A stretch of 64,000 bases of DNA from assembly GCF_016097555.1 (NCBI RefSeq), contig NC_054704.1, positions 25,422,236-25,486,235 of the forward strand, given 5' to 3'. How positions within the stretch are numbered: position 1 is the first letter of the stretch; each line of letters begins with the position of its first letter. The notes beneath the pieces were generated by a model that was given only the letters and a program-made list of their open reading frames with translations, did no database searches and had not been told where the DNA came from. Below are positions 21,931 through 33,400 of this stretch, piece by piece. The translations under genes and the position numbers were made by a program. Origin of the DNA: Gigantopelta aegis (Eukaryota > Mollusca > Gastropoda > Neomphalida > Peltospiridae).

Positions 21931-23283
21931 ATATGAGCAAAATTAACAAAGACAAAGGAAATTATAACTAATTATAACCAATGCTGATTTTCCGTATAAT
22001 TGGAGCTTGCGTTCGTGTACGGTGCACACTCCAAATTCGACAATGGTACGACTTCAACTGACTATCGAAGATCGAGGAAGGGCTATTGCTTGGCTTCAGG
22101 ATGGCAATACGCAAAGAAATGTTGCTCTGAGACTTGGTGTCAGTCAGTGTGTCGTTGGCCGACTGTGGCAACGGTACCAAGCAACGAATTCTGTTCGAAA
22201 TCGTCCACGTTCGGGAAGACCCCGAAGCACTACAAATAGAGAGGACCGCTACATCACCAATATGGCTCTACGTCAACGCACAACCACTGCACGCCGATTA
22301 CGTGACAATCTGCGGACTGCGAGTGGAACTCGAGTGTCTGATCAAACCATACGCAATCGTCTAAGAGCCAATAATCTACGCTGCCGTCGCCAGGCTGTTC
22401 GACCACCACTCCTACCACGTCACAGAACGGCCAGACGTCACTGGTGCACGCTTCATCTGCGGTGGCAACGTGTTCAGTGGGGTCGGGTGATGTTCACTGA
22501 TGAGTCCAGGTTTAGTCTCCAGTTCAACGACGGTCGGGTTCGTGTCTACAGACGTCCTGGGGAGCGCTTCGCTGACGTTAACGTTAGACAACGTCACCGG
22601 TTCGGTGGTGGCAGCGTCATGGTGTGGGGCGGCATCTCTATCCACCACAGGACCCCCCTCTATGTGGTGGATGGCAATCTGAATGGAATCCGCTATCTGA
22701 ATATGATTATCCGGCCGTTGGTTCTCCCAGGCCTTCAGCAGATTGGCGGCGGGGCAGTTCTGCAGGATGACAATGCCAGACCCCACCGTGCCAGGGTGGT
22801 AACAGACTTTCTCAGACAACAAGGTATCGCCAGGATGGATTGGCCAGCATATTCGCCTGACTTGGCCCCAATAGAGCACGCCTGGGACGAATTAGGCAGG
22901 AGAGTTCGGGATAACCATGCCCTTCCGGCCAACCTTGATGATCTGGGTCAACTTCTTATGGCAGAGTGGCAGGCCATTCCCCAAGAGTTCTTCAGACGTC
23001 TGATCAACAACATGAGGCAACGATGTGTCGAGTGTATTCGTGCCAGGGGTGGATTCACACACTATTAAACGAATGTTCTAATGTGTAAAATCCATGTTTG
23101 ACAACCTTCAACTTTGACAGCATGTCATGTGACTTTCTTGTATACAGTGACGTTTATTTGTGGGTTTTTTGTAAATATGGAACAATAAATAAAAAAAATT
23201 GTGTAGTTTACATCATCAATCTAATACACTCTGAAACTTATTTGGTTATAAATTTTTGACCCTTAAATTCTTTTGAGTAGTAT
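21931..23283 (+). mobile_element. Tc1/mariner-like transposon with intact ORF
   Basis: The right end is GACCCTTAAATTCTTTTGAG followed by TAGTATA at about 23283. The left end is degenerate (ATGAGCAAAATTAACAAAGA near 21933, then AATTATAACTAATTATAACC) and only loosely matches the right TIR complement (CTCAAAAGAATTTAAGGGTC, TATAACCA). Length about 1.35 kb, typical for Tc1. The left end is approximate. Confidence 0.7.
22043..23068 (+). CDS. Tc1-like transposase, DD34E, intact
   Basis: 341 codons from the ATG at 22043 (MVRLQLTIEDRGRAIAWLQD); a frame start at 22007 would add 12 residues unlike the family. Layout: two helix-turn-helix units in residues 1-115 for TIR binding, with an AT-hook-like GRPR at 58-61 between them, then an RNase H-fold DDE domain. 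Catalytic residues: D153 (FTDESRF), D243 (QDDNARPH) and E278 (APIEHAWDEL), with 34 residues between the last two. GGGSVMVWGGIS at 188-199 is the usual family motif. It ends IRARGGFTHY. No stop or frameshift, so the protein could be active, although the left TIR looks eroded. Codon GC is far above the flanks, as expected of a young insertion. It cuts and pastes the element at TA sites in the nucleus. Confidence 0.95.
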   Translation: MVRLQLTIEDRGRAIAWLQDGNTQRNVALRLGVSQCVVGRLWQRYQATNSVRNRPRSGRPRSTTNREDRYITNMALRQRTTTARRLRDNLRTASGTRVSDQTIRNRLRANNLRCRRQAVRPPLLPRHRTARRHWCTLHLRWQRVQWGRVMFTDESRFSLQFNDGRVRVYRRPGERFADVNVRQRHRFGGGSVMVWGGISIHHRTPLYVVDGNLNGIRYLNMIIRPLVLPGLQQIGGGAVLQDDNARPHRARVVTDFLRQQGIARMDWPAYSPDLAPIEHAWDELGRRVRDNHALPANLDDLGQLLMAEWQAIPQEFFRRLINNMRQRCVECIRARGGFTHY

Positions 23284-23485
23284 ATGTACTGATGGCACAA
23301 CTAGCTATAGTTTTCCACAAATTTTAGATCAAGATTTACTTGCATGTAATCGTGCTCTGCAAATGTCTTGACTGTACACATATGCAGTATCAGCTGATTA
23401 TGACCTATATTTACTCCTATATCTTGAGATACTTGCATCTCGGGCCCTGAACAAGCATGTATATTGAAAGTGACAAGCCAGTGTT

Positions 23486-23640
23486 AGCTCTGCGAATTTT
23501 AAGAACAATTGGCGAATTTTATTTTAATTTGGCGGAAACATTTTTTGTAATAATTAATATTTTGTTGGAAACTAGCTTTAGGTTTTGCATTTTAAAAATA
23601 ACTTGGCAATATGTTCTGATCACCCAGAGCTAGCTCTGCA
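23486..23640. mobile_element. MITE copy, TCAGGGCTAGCTCTG family, diverged
   Basis: Internal landmarks ATTAATATTTTGTTGGAAAC and TAGGTTTTGCAT match the full copy at 45427. The right end TCTGATCACCCAGAGCTAGC is kept; the left end (GTGTTAGCTCTG) is eroded. Confidence 0.8.
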
Positions 23641-23649
23641 AGCCACTAA

Positions 23650-24550
23650 AATAATTATTCATTTTCTATCATTTTTTATTACTTAGTTTGAACCTAAGTT
23701 TGAATAACATTGTTAACTTTGAATAAATACTATTAACAAGCTACAGCCTGAACACATTATTAAAATTAATAACCATGTTGATTAAAATAAACAAACATCA
23801 TTAGGCTGTTTTCTTGATGACAACGTTTTCTTGTTACTGGTCACGAGACAGCTAGATGAACATCTGTCAATTCGGTAATATATATATTTAACCTTCTCTT
23901 GCCCAACGTCACACAAGTCCACATACTGTACACTGTATATAGTGCATTCCCCATTCATATTTCCTGCCGTTTTGAACACGGCACTCACCAGAAATAACAA
24001 TAGAACAACAGGAAATAGATTAATTGAGAGTATGGCAGCTTTAGTTTTTTTGTTTTTCAATGAAAAAATACTTGGGAATTTTTAGTTAAAAGGTGGTTTT
24101 CAGCAAGCATTTTTTGATAAGACAACAATGGTGGCACATCGCGATTATTTTGAGGAATCAAAAGTTGATTGTGACAGCTAATTTGATATAAATTTGATTG
24201 TTTTACCAACAACAAAATTTACAAACTATTGGGATATGAATTTTAATATCGTTTTTAAAAAAAATGGTCAGGAAAACATAGGGATTGGAAATAATGGCTG
24301 TAAATACCAGACAGTTAATCCCAACTGTGTGTGTAAGTTCAACTTTATTGAATTTTTTTACATAGTTTTAGACCAAAGTAAGTAAAATATCATTAAAAAA
24401 AAAATTAAATCCACGAAAATAGTACTTCCCTTTTCACATATGAACATTATTTTATGTATAAATACAAATTTTAAATGAAAATATAAATGTTATAAACTTT
24501 TACCTACTAATTAAGTACACTTTTTGTCAAAAATTAATCTAGTAGTCGGA
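23650..24550. other. AT-rich stretch, nothing recognised
   Basis: No repeats with recognisable ends. A 92-codon minus-strand frame at 23782-24060 has a hydrophobic run (LFPVVLLLFLVSAVF), but nothing else supports it. Confidence 0.55.
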
Positions 24551-24564
24551 AGGTTAAGGTGTCA

Positions 24565-24877
24565 TTTTGGTTTGTTTAACGACACCACTAGAGCACATTG
24601 ATTAATTAATCATCGGCTATTGGATGTAAAACATTTGGTAATTCTGACTCTTAGCCATCCGAGGAAACTCGCTAAATTTTTCCTAATGCAGCAAGGGATC
24701 TTTTATATGCCCTTTCCCACAGACATGAAAGCACATACCACGGCCTTTGTCCAGTTGTGGTGCACTGGTTGAACAAGAAAAAAACAATACGCTGAATGGA
24801 TCCACCGAGGTGGTTCGATCCTGCAATGCAGGCACCTTGAGCAAGCACTAAACCGAATGAGATAAATCCCGCCCCCA
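24565..24877 (-). mobile_element. SINE, A-type variant, full length, with target duplication
   Basis: Perfect 12-bp direct repeats GTTAAGGTGTCA at 24553-24564 and 24878-24889. Read on the minus strand the head is GGGCGGGATTTATCTCATTC, then GCAGGATCGAACCACCTCGG (box B). The body is ACTGGACAAAGGCCGTGGTA and the tail CAATGTGCTCTAGTGGTGTC. A clean retrotransposition product. Confidence 0.93.
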
Positions 24878-25107
24878 GTTAAGGTGTCAGATAGATTTGG
24901 CTACCGACAGAGTGAGCCCTGACTGAATCAGGGTATGACAAAGATTTTGAAAAGTGACTAGCCACAGGATTAATAGGTTTTTAAATTCTAATATGGGAGG
25001 AAAACGTGAGTGATTTAAAAAAAAAAAAAAAAAATAGCCCAATGTCAAAAACCCACTAGTCCCAGGTGTCAGGCTAGCAGATTTGTAAAATTCTCACTGA
25101 ATACGTT

Positions 25108-25268
25108 TGTTTGTTTGTTTTGTTTTGTTTAACAACACCATTCGAGCACATTGATTAATCATCGGCTATTGGATGTCAAACATATGGTCATATGGGTCAA
25201 TCCACTACATTTTTACATTTGTAGCAAGGGATCTTTTATATGCACCATCCTACAGACAGGATACCACA
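25108..25268 (-). mobile_element. SINE, A-type, 5'-truncated
   Basis: Tail TTTAACAACACCATTCGAGC through body AGCAAGGGATCTTTTATATG and CACCATCCTACAGACAGGAT, then stops. No head. Confidence 0.85.
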
Positions 25269-25269
25269 T

Positions 25270-26630
25270 TTCTATATATGTTAAGTAATTCTGAATCTGA
25301 AGTTTAAGTATGTTGGAAGTGTGGTACGATCCACAACTATCACGAGTGAAATGGAACTATTGAGTGTGATCGGGAACTTACAAAATTATGTCGACTTGCA
25401 AAATACTTCACGTACATTTGTACATGTATATTGTGGAAACGTTTTTCATAAAATTCAATATCATTGTCAGTTATTGTGCAGTATTATTTGTGATCTGACA
25501 CACATACATTTTTTAACTTTATATATATCGTCAACATCCCTAACTGCGTTATGCTTCCAACTTCAGTTTGTTTTTTCTTGCATGGTTCGTGCAATCAACT
25601 GACTGTCGTTCATTTGTTTATTCCTTAAAATTACCGATATCAGGTCCACATGAAATTGACTTAAAATGGAGGAAGATAAATTAAAATTTGATGCGTATCT
25701 CATGACCGTACAAGGCCAAATCATTTAATTTTTATAATTTTTAAAACCTATTGTTAGAATTTGTTTTCAATTATTATTACCTGCAAAAGGTATGCTATAT
25801 TTTTGTGCCTCTACTGTAGTGAATAGTATTCATAATCCATTTATAACAACTGTAAATAACTTTGAATGTATAACTTGTGTTAATTAAGAAGCAATTCATA
25901 TATGAACTTTATTTCATGTATTTATAAAACATTTAAGTGAATATATGTGAGTAAAAATTATAAACTTGTACCCACTCAATGTGGTTTTTGTTCAAAATTA
26001 ATCCAGTAGTCTAAAGGTTAAGCAACAAATATTTTTTCATGTAGTGACCTTAAAAATTCAAAATGACGAATTGGACTTACAATGAGGGCAAAAGAATCGA
26101 CCACCTCTCCTGATCACTTTTCTTTGGTGCAGTACATTAAAAGCAAAATTTCTGATATTATAACCCAATCTCAAGTAATGTCAATGCTTTATTTACTTGA
26201 TAAGACCCCCAACTCTGTTAGTACCCATTTAATTACTTTATATTAATTGGCCTTACAGAGTACCTCCCAACGTGTCATGTGACCAAAAGCTGTAATTTTT
26301 GCCATCCAACCCAAACTATTTTTTATCTACTTCCGTATTTTTATAATGCGGTTTTTCGTTTCCGGTGTGAAAACAGGAATTAGTGAAAACGGTTAAAAAC
26401 TATATTAACAAACATTTTGGTGAATTTATTCGGAATTGTCGCAGTTCATAATAATACATAATCAGTTTGAAGAAAATATTGGATATGAATTGAAATTATA
26501 GTAAAATAGATAATACTTTCTGTGCATGAAGCCAAATGAATGGTTCAGGATAGTCCTTCCATGCATTATCTTAATATACAATAAATTGTAATTTTTAAGG
26601 TTGACAAAAAAAAACATAGTGCAGGGCGCA
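25270..26630. other. AT-rich stretch, nothing firm
   Basis: No SINE or TIR element recognised. Two diverged segments (24420-24555 and 25890-26020) share AACTTxTACCxACTxAxT and AAATTAATCxAGTAGTC, suggesting an old duplication. Confidence 0.5.
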
Positions 26631-26632
26631 CA

Positions 26633-26959
26633 TTAAAGGGACATTCCTGAGTTTGCTGCAACTTTTAAGATGTTATCGACTAACAGTAACAGAGACTTTT
26701 TAACGATTGTAATTACATATCAAATATATTTTTCTGCATAAAATATTAGTGACTGTGTATTAAATGTGTTTTTTATCGTTCTAATATTTGTACTAGGTTA
26801 AATTTAATTTTATTTCCTAAAATATTGTTTTTTCGTACATACAAAATTATTTGAAGACAGTTTGGGCTTCTTACAAATATTAAGACGATCAGAAACACAT
26901 TGAATACTAGTATACAGACACTGATATTCTAAACCAGAAAATACATTTAATATGTTTCA
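26633..26959. mobile_element. TTAA-ended MITE (GGGACATTCCTGAG family), right end missing
   Basis: Starts TTAAAGGGACATTCCTGAGT. The body (TTACATATCAAATATATTTT, GAAACACATTGAATACTAG) matches, in opposite orientation, the complete copy at 56392. The matching half-palindrome after about 26959 is lost. Confidence 0.85.
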
Positions 26960-27114
26960 CTATTTTGGTTGAGAAACGGTTGAAACAAGTTTTGAATTCC
27001 AGCTATATATAGGGTACCGGTATGTAACAATATTCGGATGTAAAAAGAATATAAACACTATCCAAATAACATAAACACTATCCAAATAAAACTTTATGTT
27101 GTCTGGTGGGGAAG

Positions 27115-27182
27115 CAGGAAGGAAGGAAATGTTTTATTGAACAATGCACTCAACACATTTTATTTACGGTTATATAGCGTCA
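27115..27182 (-). mobile_element. SINE tail fragment, A-type alternative tail
   Basis: GGAAGGAAATGTTTTATTGA, then CTCAACACATTTTATTTACG. Only the 3' end of the SINE remains. Confidence 0.8.
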
Positions 27183-27444
27183 ATACAACATTACTGTTAA
27201 CATTAAGTATGACAGTTATAAGACACACATACCCCCCACCCCTCCACACAATACATTCTCCCCACCTGCACCCACATTAAAAAATGAATAAAAATGTGTC
27301 AATACAACATATAATGTCAACTCACCTTTTAACATTTGATCAAAAGCATAATATTGCTGGTATAAATGTTGGAAATTTACAAGAACATACGTTTATGATT
27401 TCAGACACACAAAAATTATCACTTCCTCAAACTTTGTTGGCAAG

Positions 27445-27579
27445 ATGGCTTCCGTTTGTAAGTCGAACAGTTTAACACTTCTCGGAAATCTTCGGGTAGC
27501 TTCGTTACAGGTTGTTAGTTATGTTTACGAATACATCCGACAATTTCTGAAACACCTGTGTGACAGCAGTGCCTCCTAG
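27445..27579 (+). other. Candidate first exon or short ORF in CpG-richer patch
   Basis: ATG with 44 codons to TAG, beginning MASVCKSNSLTLLGNLRVAS, which resembles a mitochondrial-type leader (basic, Ser/Leu-rich, no acidic residue). The surrounding 250 bp has more CpG than the flanks, as an unmethylated promoter might. Possible donors follow TTACAG and TTCG. It lies 8.6 kb upstream of the PAQR start on the same strand, so a promoter or first exon of another gene is possible. Weak evidence. Confidence 0.22.
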
Positions 27580-28039
27580 CGCCACAACTTTCATCTCGAT
27601 TGTTCGACCGAATCACGTTCATTATTAATCGAGACTTGTTTTTAAAATGTCGGCTGCCGAAGATTATGTTGGACTTTGAGTCTGGAGAGGAAAGGTGTAT
27701 AAAATACCTCAATATGTATCATATACCGTGAAGACAGTAAGTTGTCGTTGATTAAAAACAGTGTTGTACTGTTTTTCATGACATGGGATGATGGGTATTC
27801 GGTCACTATTCAATATTTTTCAGTGTAGGACTATCGTACGGTAAACACAAAAACAATTTTTTTGGTTGTTTGGGCTTTTTTTTTTAAGAGGGAGGGAGAT
27901 TTTAAAAAGCCTGGAAGGTAGGACTTTCCTTGTCACTGTCACGTATAAGGAACATTATAAATACTTATCATAAATAGAGTTAAGGTCGACGACAGTGACT
28001 TTTCGGATTCTTGTTTTGGCTTGTACACAAATAAATAGG

Positions 28040-28183
28040 GAATAACTTGTTACTAACTTAAGATATCGGTTTTATCCTGCGAAGGTTAGAATGGCGAATG
28101 CAGTGAGGCTCTACCAAGCTGCATTCGCCCATTCGACCTGAGCAGGATAAAGCCGATATCTTAAGACAGTAACCAGTTATTTC
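28040..28183. repeat. 144-bp palindrome
   Basis: GAATAACTTGTTACTAACTT, then AAGATATCGGTTTTATCCTG on the left pairs with CAGGATAAAGCCGATATCTT, then AAGACAGTAACCAGTTATTT on the right. The inner arms extend to GGCGAATGCAG / CTGCATTCGCC around a loop of about 15 nt. It is MITE-like and could extrude as a hairpin. Confidence 0.85.
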
Positions 28184-28662
28184 TTTTATCCTGCAGTCCT
28201 ACAGGAATATTCGGAAAATCATTATTTATTCCATTTTGTGTATGCAAATCAAGTATTGTCAACCTAGCCTGAGTACTCTGACTGTAAGAGAGCTAGACAG
28301 ACATTTGGACATAAACATGCTCTCATTACAGTCAGGGACCAAGCTATGTATTTTTTTGGCAATTGCCTACAACCAAAAAGTTGTCAAAGATTTCTGCTCA
28401 AATACCACAACAATCCTATGTTTGACGTCAAATACATTTACATCGACCATTTTCTAGTTACTTGATTAAAATAAAAATCAGATATTAATCACTAATACAC
28501 ACACTACACAAACTCTGGACAGCAAAATTCTAAGTTCACCGACAAATATCGTGACTTTGCGTCACATGATCGCCCACTCAGCCATTCCGTTTTCCAGGGG
28601 CCGTCTCTCAAAACAACAAGTGCCCGACAATCACAAAAAAAGTTGTAATTTGAATGATGTCA

Positions 28663-29059
28663 CCGGCCTCGGTGGCGTCGTGGTTAGGCCATCGGTCTAC
28701 AGGCTGGTAGGTACTGGGTTCAGATCCCAGTCGAGACAGGGGATTTTTAATCCAGATACCGACTCCAAACCATGAGTGAGTGCTCCGCAAGGCTCATTGG
28801 GTAGGTGTAAACCACTTACACCGACCAGTGATCCATAACTGGTTCAACAAAGGCCATGGTTTGTGCTATCCTGCCTGTGGGAAGTGTAAATAAAAGATCC
28901 CTTGCTGCTTGTCGTAAAAGAGTAGCCTATGTGGCGACAGTGGGTTTCCTCTAAAAACTGTCAGAATGACCATATGTTTGACATCCAATAGCCGATGATA
29001 AGATAAAAAATCAATGTGCTCTAGTGGCATTGTTAAATAAAACGATTTTTTTTTTTTTT
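28663..29059 (+). mobile_element. SINE, C-type, full length, with target duplication
   Basis: 12-bp flanks TGAATGATGTCA (28651-28662) and TGAATGACGTCA (29060-29071), one mismatch. Head CCGGCCTCGGTGGCGTCGTG (shared with B-type), box B GGGTTCAGATCCC, middle TCCGCAAGGCTCATTGGGTA, then the A-type body TAAAAGATCCCTTGCTGCTT and A-type tail CAATGTGCTCTAGTGGCATT plus poly-T. It is therefore a chimera of a B-like head with an A-like 3' half. Confidence 0.93.
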
Positions 29060-29748
29060 TGAATGACGTCAGTATTCCAATGACGTCACTTTGCATCTCC
29101 TTACAATAACAAACTGGGTACATGACATTTCCGTTTAAAAAAATGCTCAAAACTTCCAGTGCAAAATTGCTATGGAATTTTTTTTGTTTGAACGTTACCA
29201 ATGCACCTGAATATTTTTGAAGAAAATCTTGCGATTTTTTTTTTTTACCTTTTGCGAAATATGGATTTCAAGTGAAATTACTGTAAGATATGTTATATTT
29301 ATTGTGTACAAAGCCAAAACAAACAAGGGTCCGAAAAGTGACTGTTGTCGACCTTAGGGTTAGGGTTAGTGACAGTTCCAAAGGAAAGTCCTTCCGATAG
29401 TTGAACCAGTTTCGGTGAGCATAAGTTAATGCCAAAAGCATATCAATATTTATAAACAGACAGCTGTTATGCAAATAGCTACTTTTTTATTAGTATTTCT
29501 ACGCTTCAAATGAGCACTGAACCGGCCACTTTGTAGCAAAGATCACTGAAAATGTGTAAAAAATTAGCATGCATCAGCAGTTAATATTGTTAACTACTTA
29601 TACTGTTTCGATGAGTGAAACGTTTAGTGATATAGCATAATTATAGCTTACTTGTAACTAAGAATTTTCAACAAAAAGCTTTTCAGTGTTTTATCAAAAC
29701 ATGTAGGCCTATGTTGTTCAACAAAACATGTATTTATAACAAATTATT

Positions 29749-30575
29749 TTAAAGCCGCACACCCTAGTTCCATCCAGCGAAAATAAATTATAATTTGGTT
29801 AATCTACAAACCTGTAACACACTTAGATCACGTTTTTATCAAATGGAGTGAAAAAGCAGGTTTTATATCGATAAATACCATGGAAATCCCCATGTCCCAA
29901 TTGCTTGAAATAATTTTGAAAGTTCGTATTCTGATGTCACCGGTAGATGTCGCTCAAAGCACAACAATGCCTACGTCACGACAAATTTCACAGAGTGCGC
30001 AAAAACTTGGGGTGCATTCTTTTCACCTTTCCTGGACGTGTTCCAAATGTTCTGTCCTGGTTGTATCCCCTCTCCAGATATCGTAAGACTTAGCAAAATT
30101 ATTGGTTTTAAGGGTTTGTAACGTTTTGTATTGAGACACTTACTTGTCTGAACTTTATTGTTACTGAAAATGTTTACGAACTGTGAAGAAAAATCTCACA
30201 AATGAATAACAACAAATCGGATTTTGATTGCGCGAACCGTGTACGAGAAAACAAACCGAACCAAAATGATAACGGTCACGTGGTATACCAACATCTGTGA
30301 CGTTTACACAGGAAGATTCCCTCTAAAAATAGATTGGACCTCGCTTGCTTAACGGTTTTTTCTCGATAGCACGTCTTGTGAAAAAATACAAAAAATGCAT
30401 TTCGTGGTTTTACAAACATCAGGATTACCAAAAAGCACTTCAGGTGAATGGAAATGTGTATTCTAAATAATAAAATTTAAGTAAAGTGCAATTTTATTTG
30501 TGAAAAATGGGGTTTAATAGCGAAAAACAACGCCGTAATGGTTAACAAATAACTAACTAGGGTGTGTCCCTTTAA
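29749..30575. mobile_element. 827-bp TTAA-ended DNA element
   Basis: Left TTAAAGCCGCACACCCTAGT and right ACTAGGGTGTGTCCCTTTAA are imperfect inverted repeats with TTAA at both ends. The interior has no transposase frame. A 145-bp piece of the same element recurs at 55562-55706. TTAA termini suggest mobilisation by a piggyBac- or Kolobok-type transposase (inference). Confidence 0.8.
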
Positions 30576-30831
30576 ATATTTTACGGCAAATCACAAAATG
30601 GAGTCTCAATGTTAACAAACAACATTTTAGTAAAACAAATATAACAATTCTTATGTCTTGCAATCATGTTATAAGTTGAGCAAATAAATGGTTATAATGG
30701 TAAAATTGTTTGGTTATAAGCTGCATTCTGAGTTTTAATAAATGTGTAAACCGATATCCAGAAAGATATTTAAATGTTAAAAGATAAAGGATCGTATATA
30801 TTTGGCAAGTATCTGTAAAGGGTAATTCCAC

Positions 30832-31234
30832 GGTAACTGACACAACTTTCAGACAATTTTTAACAATGTGATTTTATTTCTTTAAAAGTATTCAGTAAAA
30901 TTCTTAAGTCTCTTTTTGATTGCAATAAATATGTTGTGCCAAAGTCATGTCAAAAGAATATTTCATTGCATACAATCTCGGAGCAACTATAATCACAAAT
31001 GAAGTGTGGGTAACTGACGCAACACAAAAAGTCACTTGTATTTAACATGTCTTTGAACTTGCCAAAATTCTCTGAATCTGAAGCATCAAGTTTTCAGGTA
31101 CACACAGAAATGTGTAGTGCACAAGTAATCTCTGATCACAAGAACCATAAACCAATGTTTTCTACAAGGAATGTTTTACTAACTTTTTTTTAAATGGGTA
31201 ACTGACATAACACTAAAAGTAACTGGCGCAACAT
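30832..31234. repeat. Recurring GTAACTGACRCAAC motif
   Basis: GGTAACTGACACAAC (30832), GGGTAACTGACGCAACAC (31008), GGGTAACTGACATAACAC (31197) and GTAACTGGCGCAACAT (31219) lie in 400 bp of AT-rich sequence. The spacing is irregular, so it is not a simple tandem array. Confidence 0.6.
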
Positions 31235-31239
31235 CTGTG

Positions 31240-33400
31240 AATAATAAAAACTTACAAGAGCATATATTTTAAAAATGAAACATTTGTCTTTGGCAACTGG
31301 TTCATCTAAATTGTAACAAATACATAAAGGAATTTAAAAAAAAGAATAGGGACATGATCAAGGGGCAAGTTGGAGGTTGACATCCTCATCCCCAACCCCA
31401 ACCCCATGCATTATACCTGCATTTGTCATAATGAATTTTACTTGTAGAATGCAAGAAATTACCTTTTATGACATCAGGTTTTCATAATTTTCCAACCCCC
31501 CCATCCGCCAGTAACTTGGGCACTTACACCCTCAATCTCAGCCAGCCAGTCTTGACCCTCCCGTTAAATATTTCCAGCACATGTGCCTCAACAATGAGAC
31601 AGCAGCTTAAGTGTTACATGTACATCCTGATTGGAAGTGTAATGATTTCTTTTTGCAATTTCCATGTATATACTCCATCCACTTTCTTATGGTTTATCAA
31701 ATAACCAAGATGAACAAAATGCTTCATAAGAAATTGATGGAAATAAGGCATATATTGTAAATAACCCATATTCTTTCTTTAAAATTTGGGTTTTTCATTC
31801 TCAGCATGCTAAATACTGTCTCATTTTTTGTTCTCGTTTGATTTCATTTTCTCTTGCTCCATTTTTTGCTATTCTCTGTTCCTTTTCCTCTCCTACCTCT
31901 TTTTGTTCTCGTTCAAATTCGCTCATTTTCTAGGCTGCTGTCTTGAGAGATATTCTACTAATAACATCAGCAACAACTGGGGATATTTTCACTTTATTAT
32001 TACTTTATCTTCTTCTGAAATGTAAAGATTATTCCTTGAATTAAATTACATGCCCATAATTACAGCCAAATAATTTCATTTACTAGTAGTAGAAAAATAA
32101 TTATATTATGGAAAAATTCATTTCAGGTGACGAACAGTTAATTGTGTAAAATCACATTTTGAATTGGAGTTGTCTTTTTACAATGAAAAAAGGATTGGCT
32201 GTTATTTTGTTGGATAGCTGATGTGAACTGTTCATGTACTTTACAATTTTAGGCAGTAATTCATGGGGAAACCACTGTGGCAGCATTAGGATGACAAGAA
32301 ATGTATGTATAGGATTCGCATAATTTCAGTACTTTCCGTTTAGACTGTGAAGCATTAAACTCAATGCTTCCGGGAAATCCCTGTCTATTATAATTAAATT
32401 TCAGACCTTTGTTTGGCGCCATCAAATACTCTACTGTTATTAAGAACCAATGGGGAAGTGTGCTGAAATGTAAATGGCCGCTTTTAAGTGGGTCCTAGCA
32501 TACAATTTTTAAAATATTTTTGATAGGAAATTTAATTTTTGTTTGATTACCATGGCCCATTAACATTTTTATTTGTATTTAAACTACTGAAGAAAATTGT
32601 TTGTGTTAACACTAAAACCACACAAACAACATATCAGTTGTCTGGATTTTTTTAAAATTATGCTCTGTAGAAGGGATCGAACTTAACGTGCATCAACAGC
32701 AATTTCCGTCATTGAGATATAAATTGCCATCGGTAAAGCTCCTCAATGATGGTAAAATGTTAACACCTGGTGTACATTAGCTGCCATTATATAACAGTAG
32801 TACATTTAAAGTTACATTCTCTGGTTAACATATTATAACATCATGTATAAATGTGAAATACAAGCTAAAATGCACTTTTAAAAAAGTCATGTGTGTTCGC
32901 TATGAACAGATATCGTCAAATGTATGCGCTTGATTTGTCGCTTGTGCCGCCATAGCTCAGCAAAGCACAAACGGCAGCCTGTTGTCAGTTTCAGTTAACA
33001 CGTGCGTTTGCTGATTTCAAATTGTAGGATTCGTCTCAAAAAATTAAAAGAGAAATCTTGCACTGTACGAAGAACGTTCGGTTGAGGATACGGTACTAGA
33101 GTAGTTAAAACCGGTTTGATCTTGACAACGTATTATCGACAGTCGTACCTGCCTATTTCAGAATTGATATTTTATAAAGTGTTAATAGAACTTTCAAAGT
33201 TTAGTTGGTATACTAGTAACACATTAATCATGTATATATTTTTAAAATAAAATATACTAAAGTAATGAACGTTTGCACTTCTTAATTTTTACGTGTTAAA
33301 ATCGACAAATTCAAATAAATAATATTTCGTTTGGAAAGGGTAAAGTTGGGGGTGGGGGGGGTAATGACATCAAAGATAAAGCATATTGATTTAATAATCA
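31240..33400. other. Repeat-poor stretch upstream of PAQR
   Basis: No SINE was recognised. Short pieces around 32666-32760 (AGCAATTTCCGTCATTGAGA) look like remnants of a MITE related to 34380-34460. A patch at 32930-33130 has raised CpG (GCGCTTGATTTGTCGCTTGT, ACGTGCGTTTGC, GAACGTTCGG) and could be a promoter or noncoding first exon for the plus-strand PAQR gene; untested. Confidence 0.4.

Noticed and set aside
22412..22879. 155-codon minus-strand frame
   Set aside because: Antisense shadow of the high-GC transposase gene at 22043-23068.
28551..28790. Plus and minus frames of 60-74 codons
   Set aside because: Both run through the C-type SINE head; no independent support.
29353..29369. TTAGGGTTAGGGTTAG, telomere-like
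   Set aside because: Only about two and a half units; no array or subtelomeric context.
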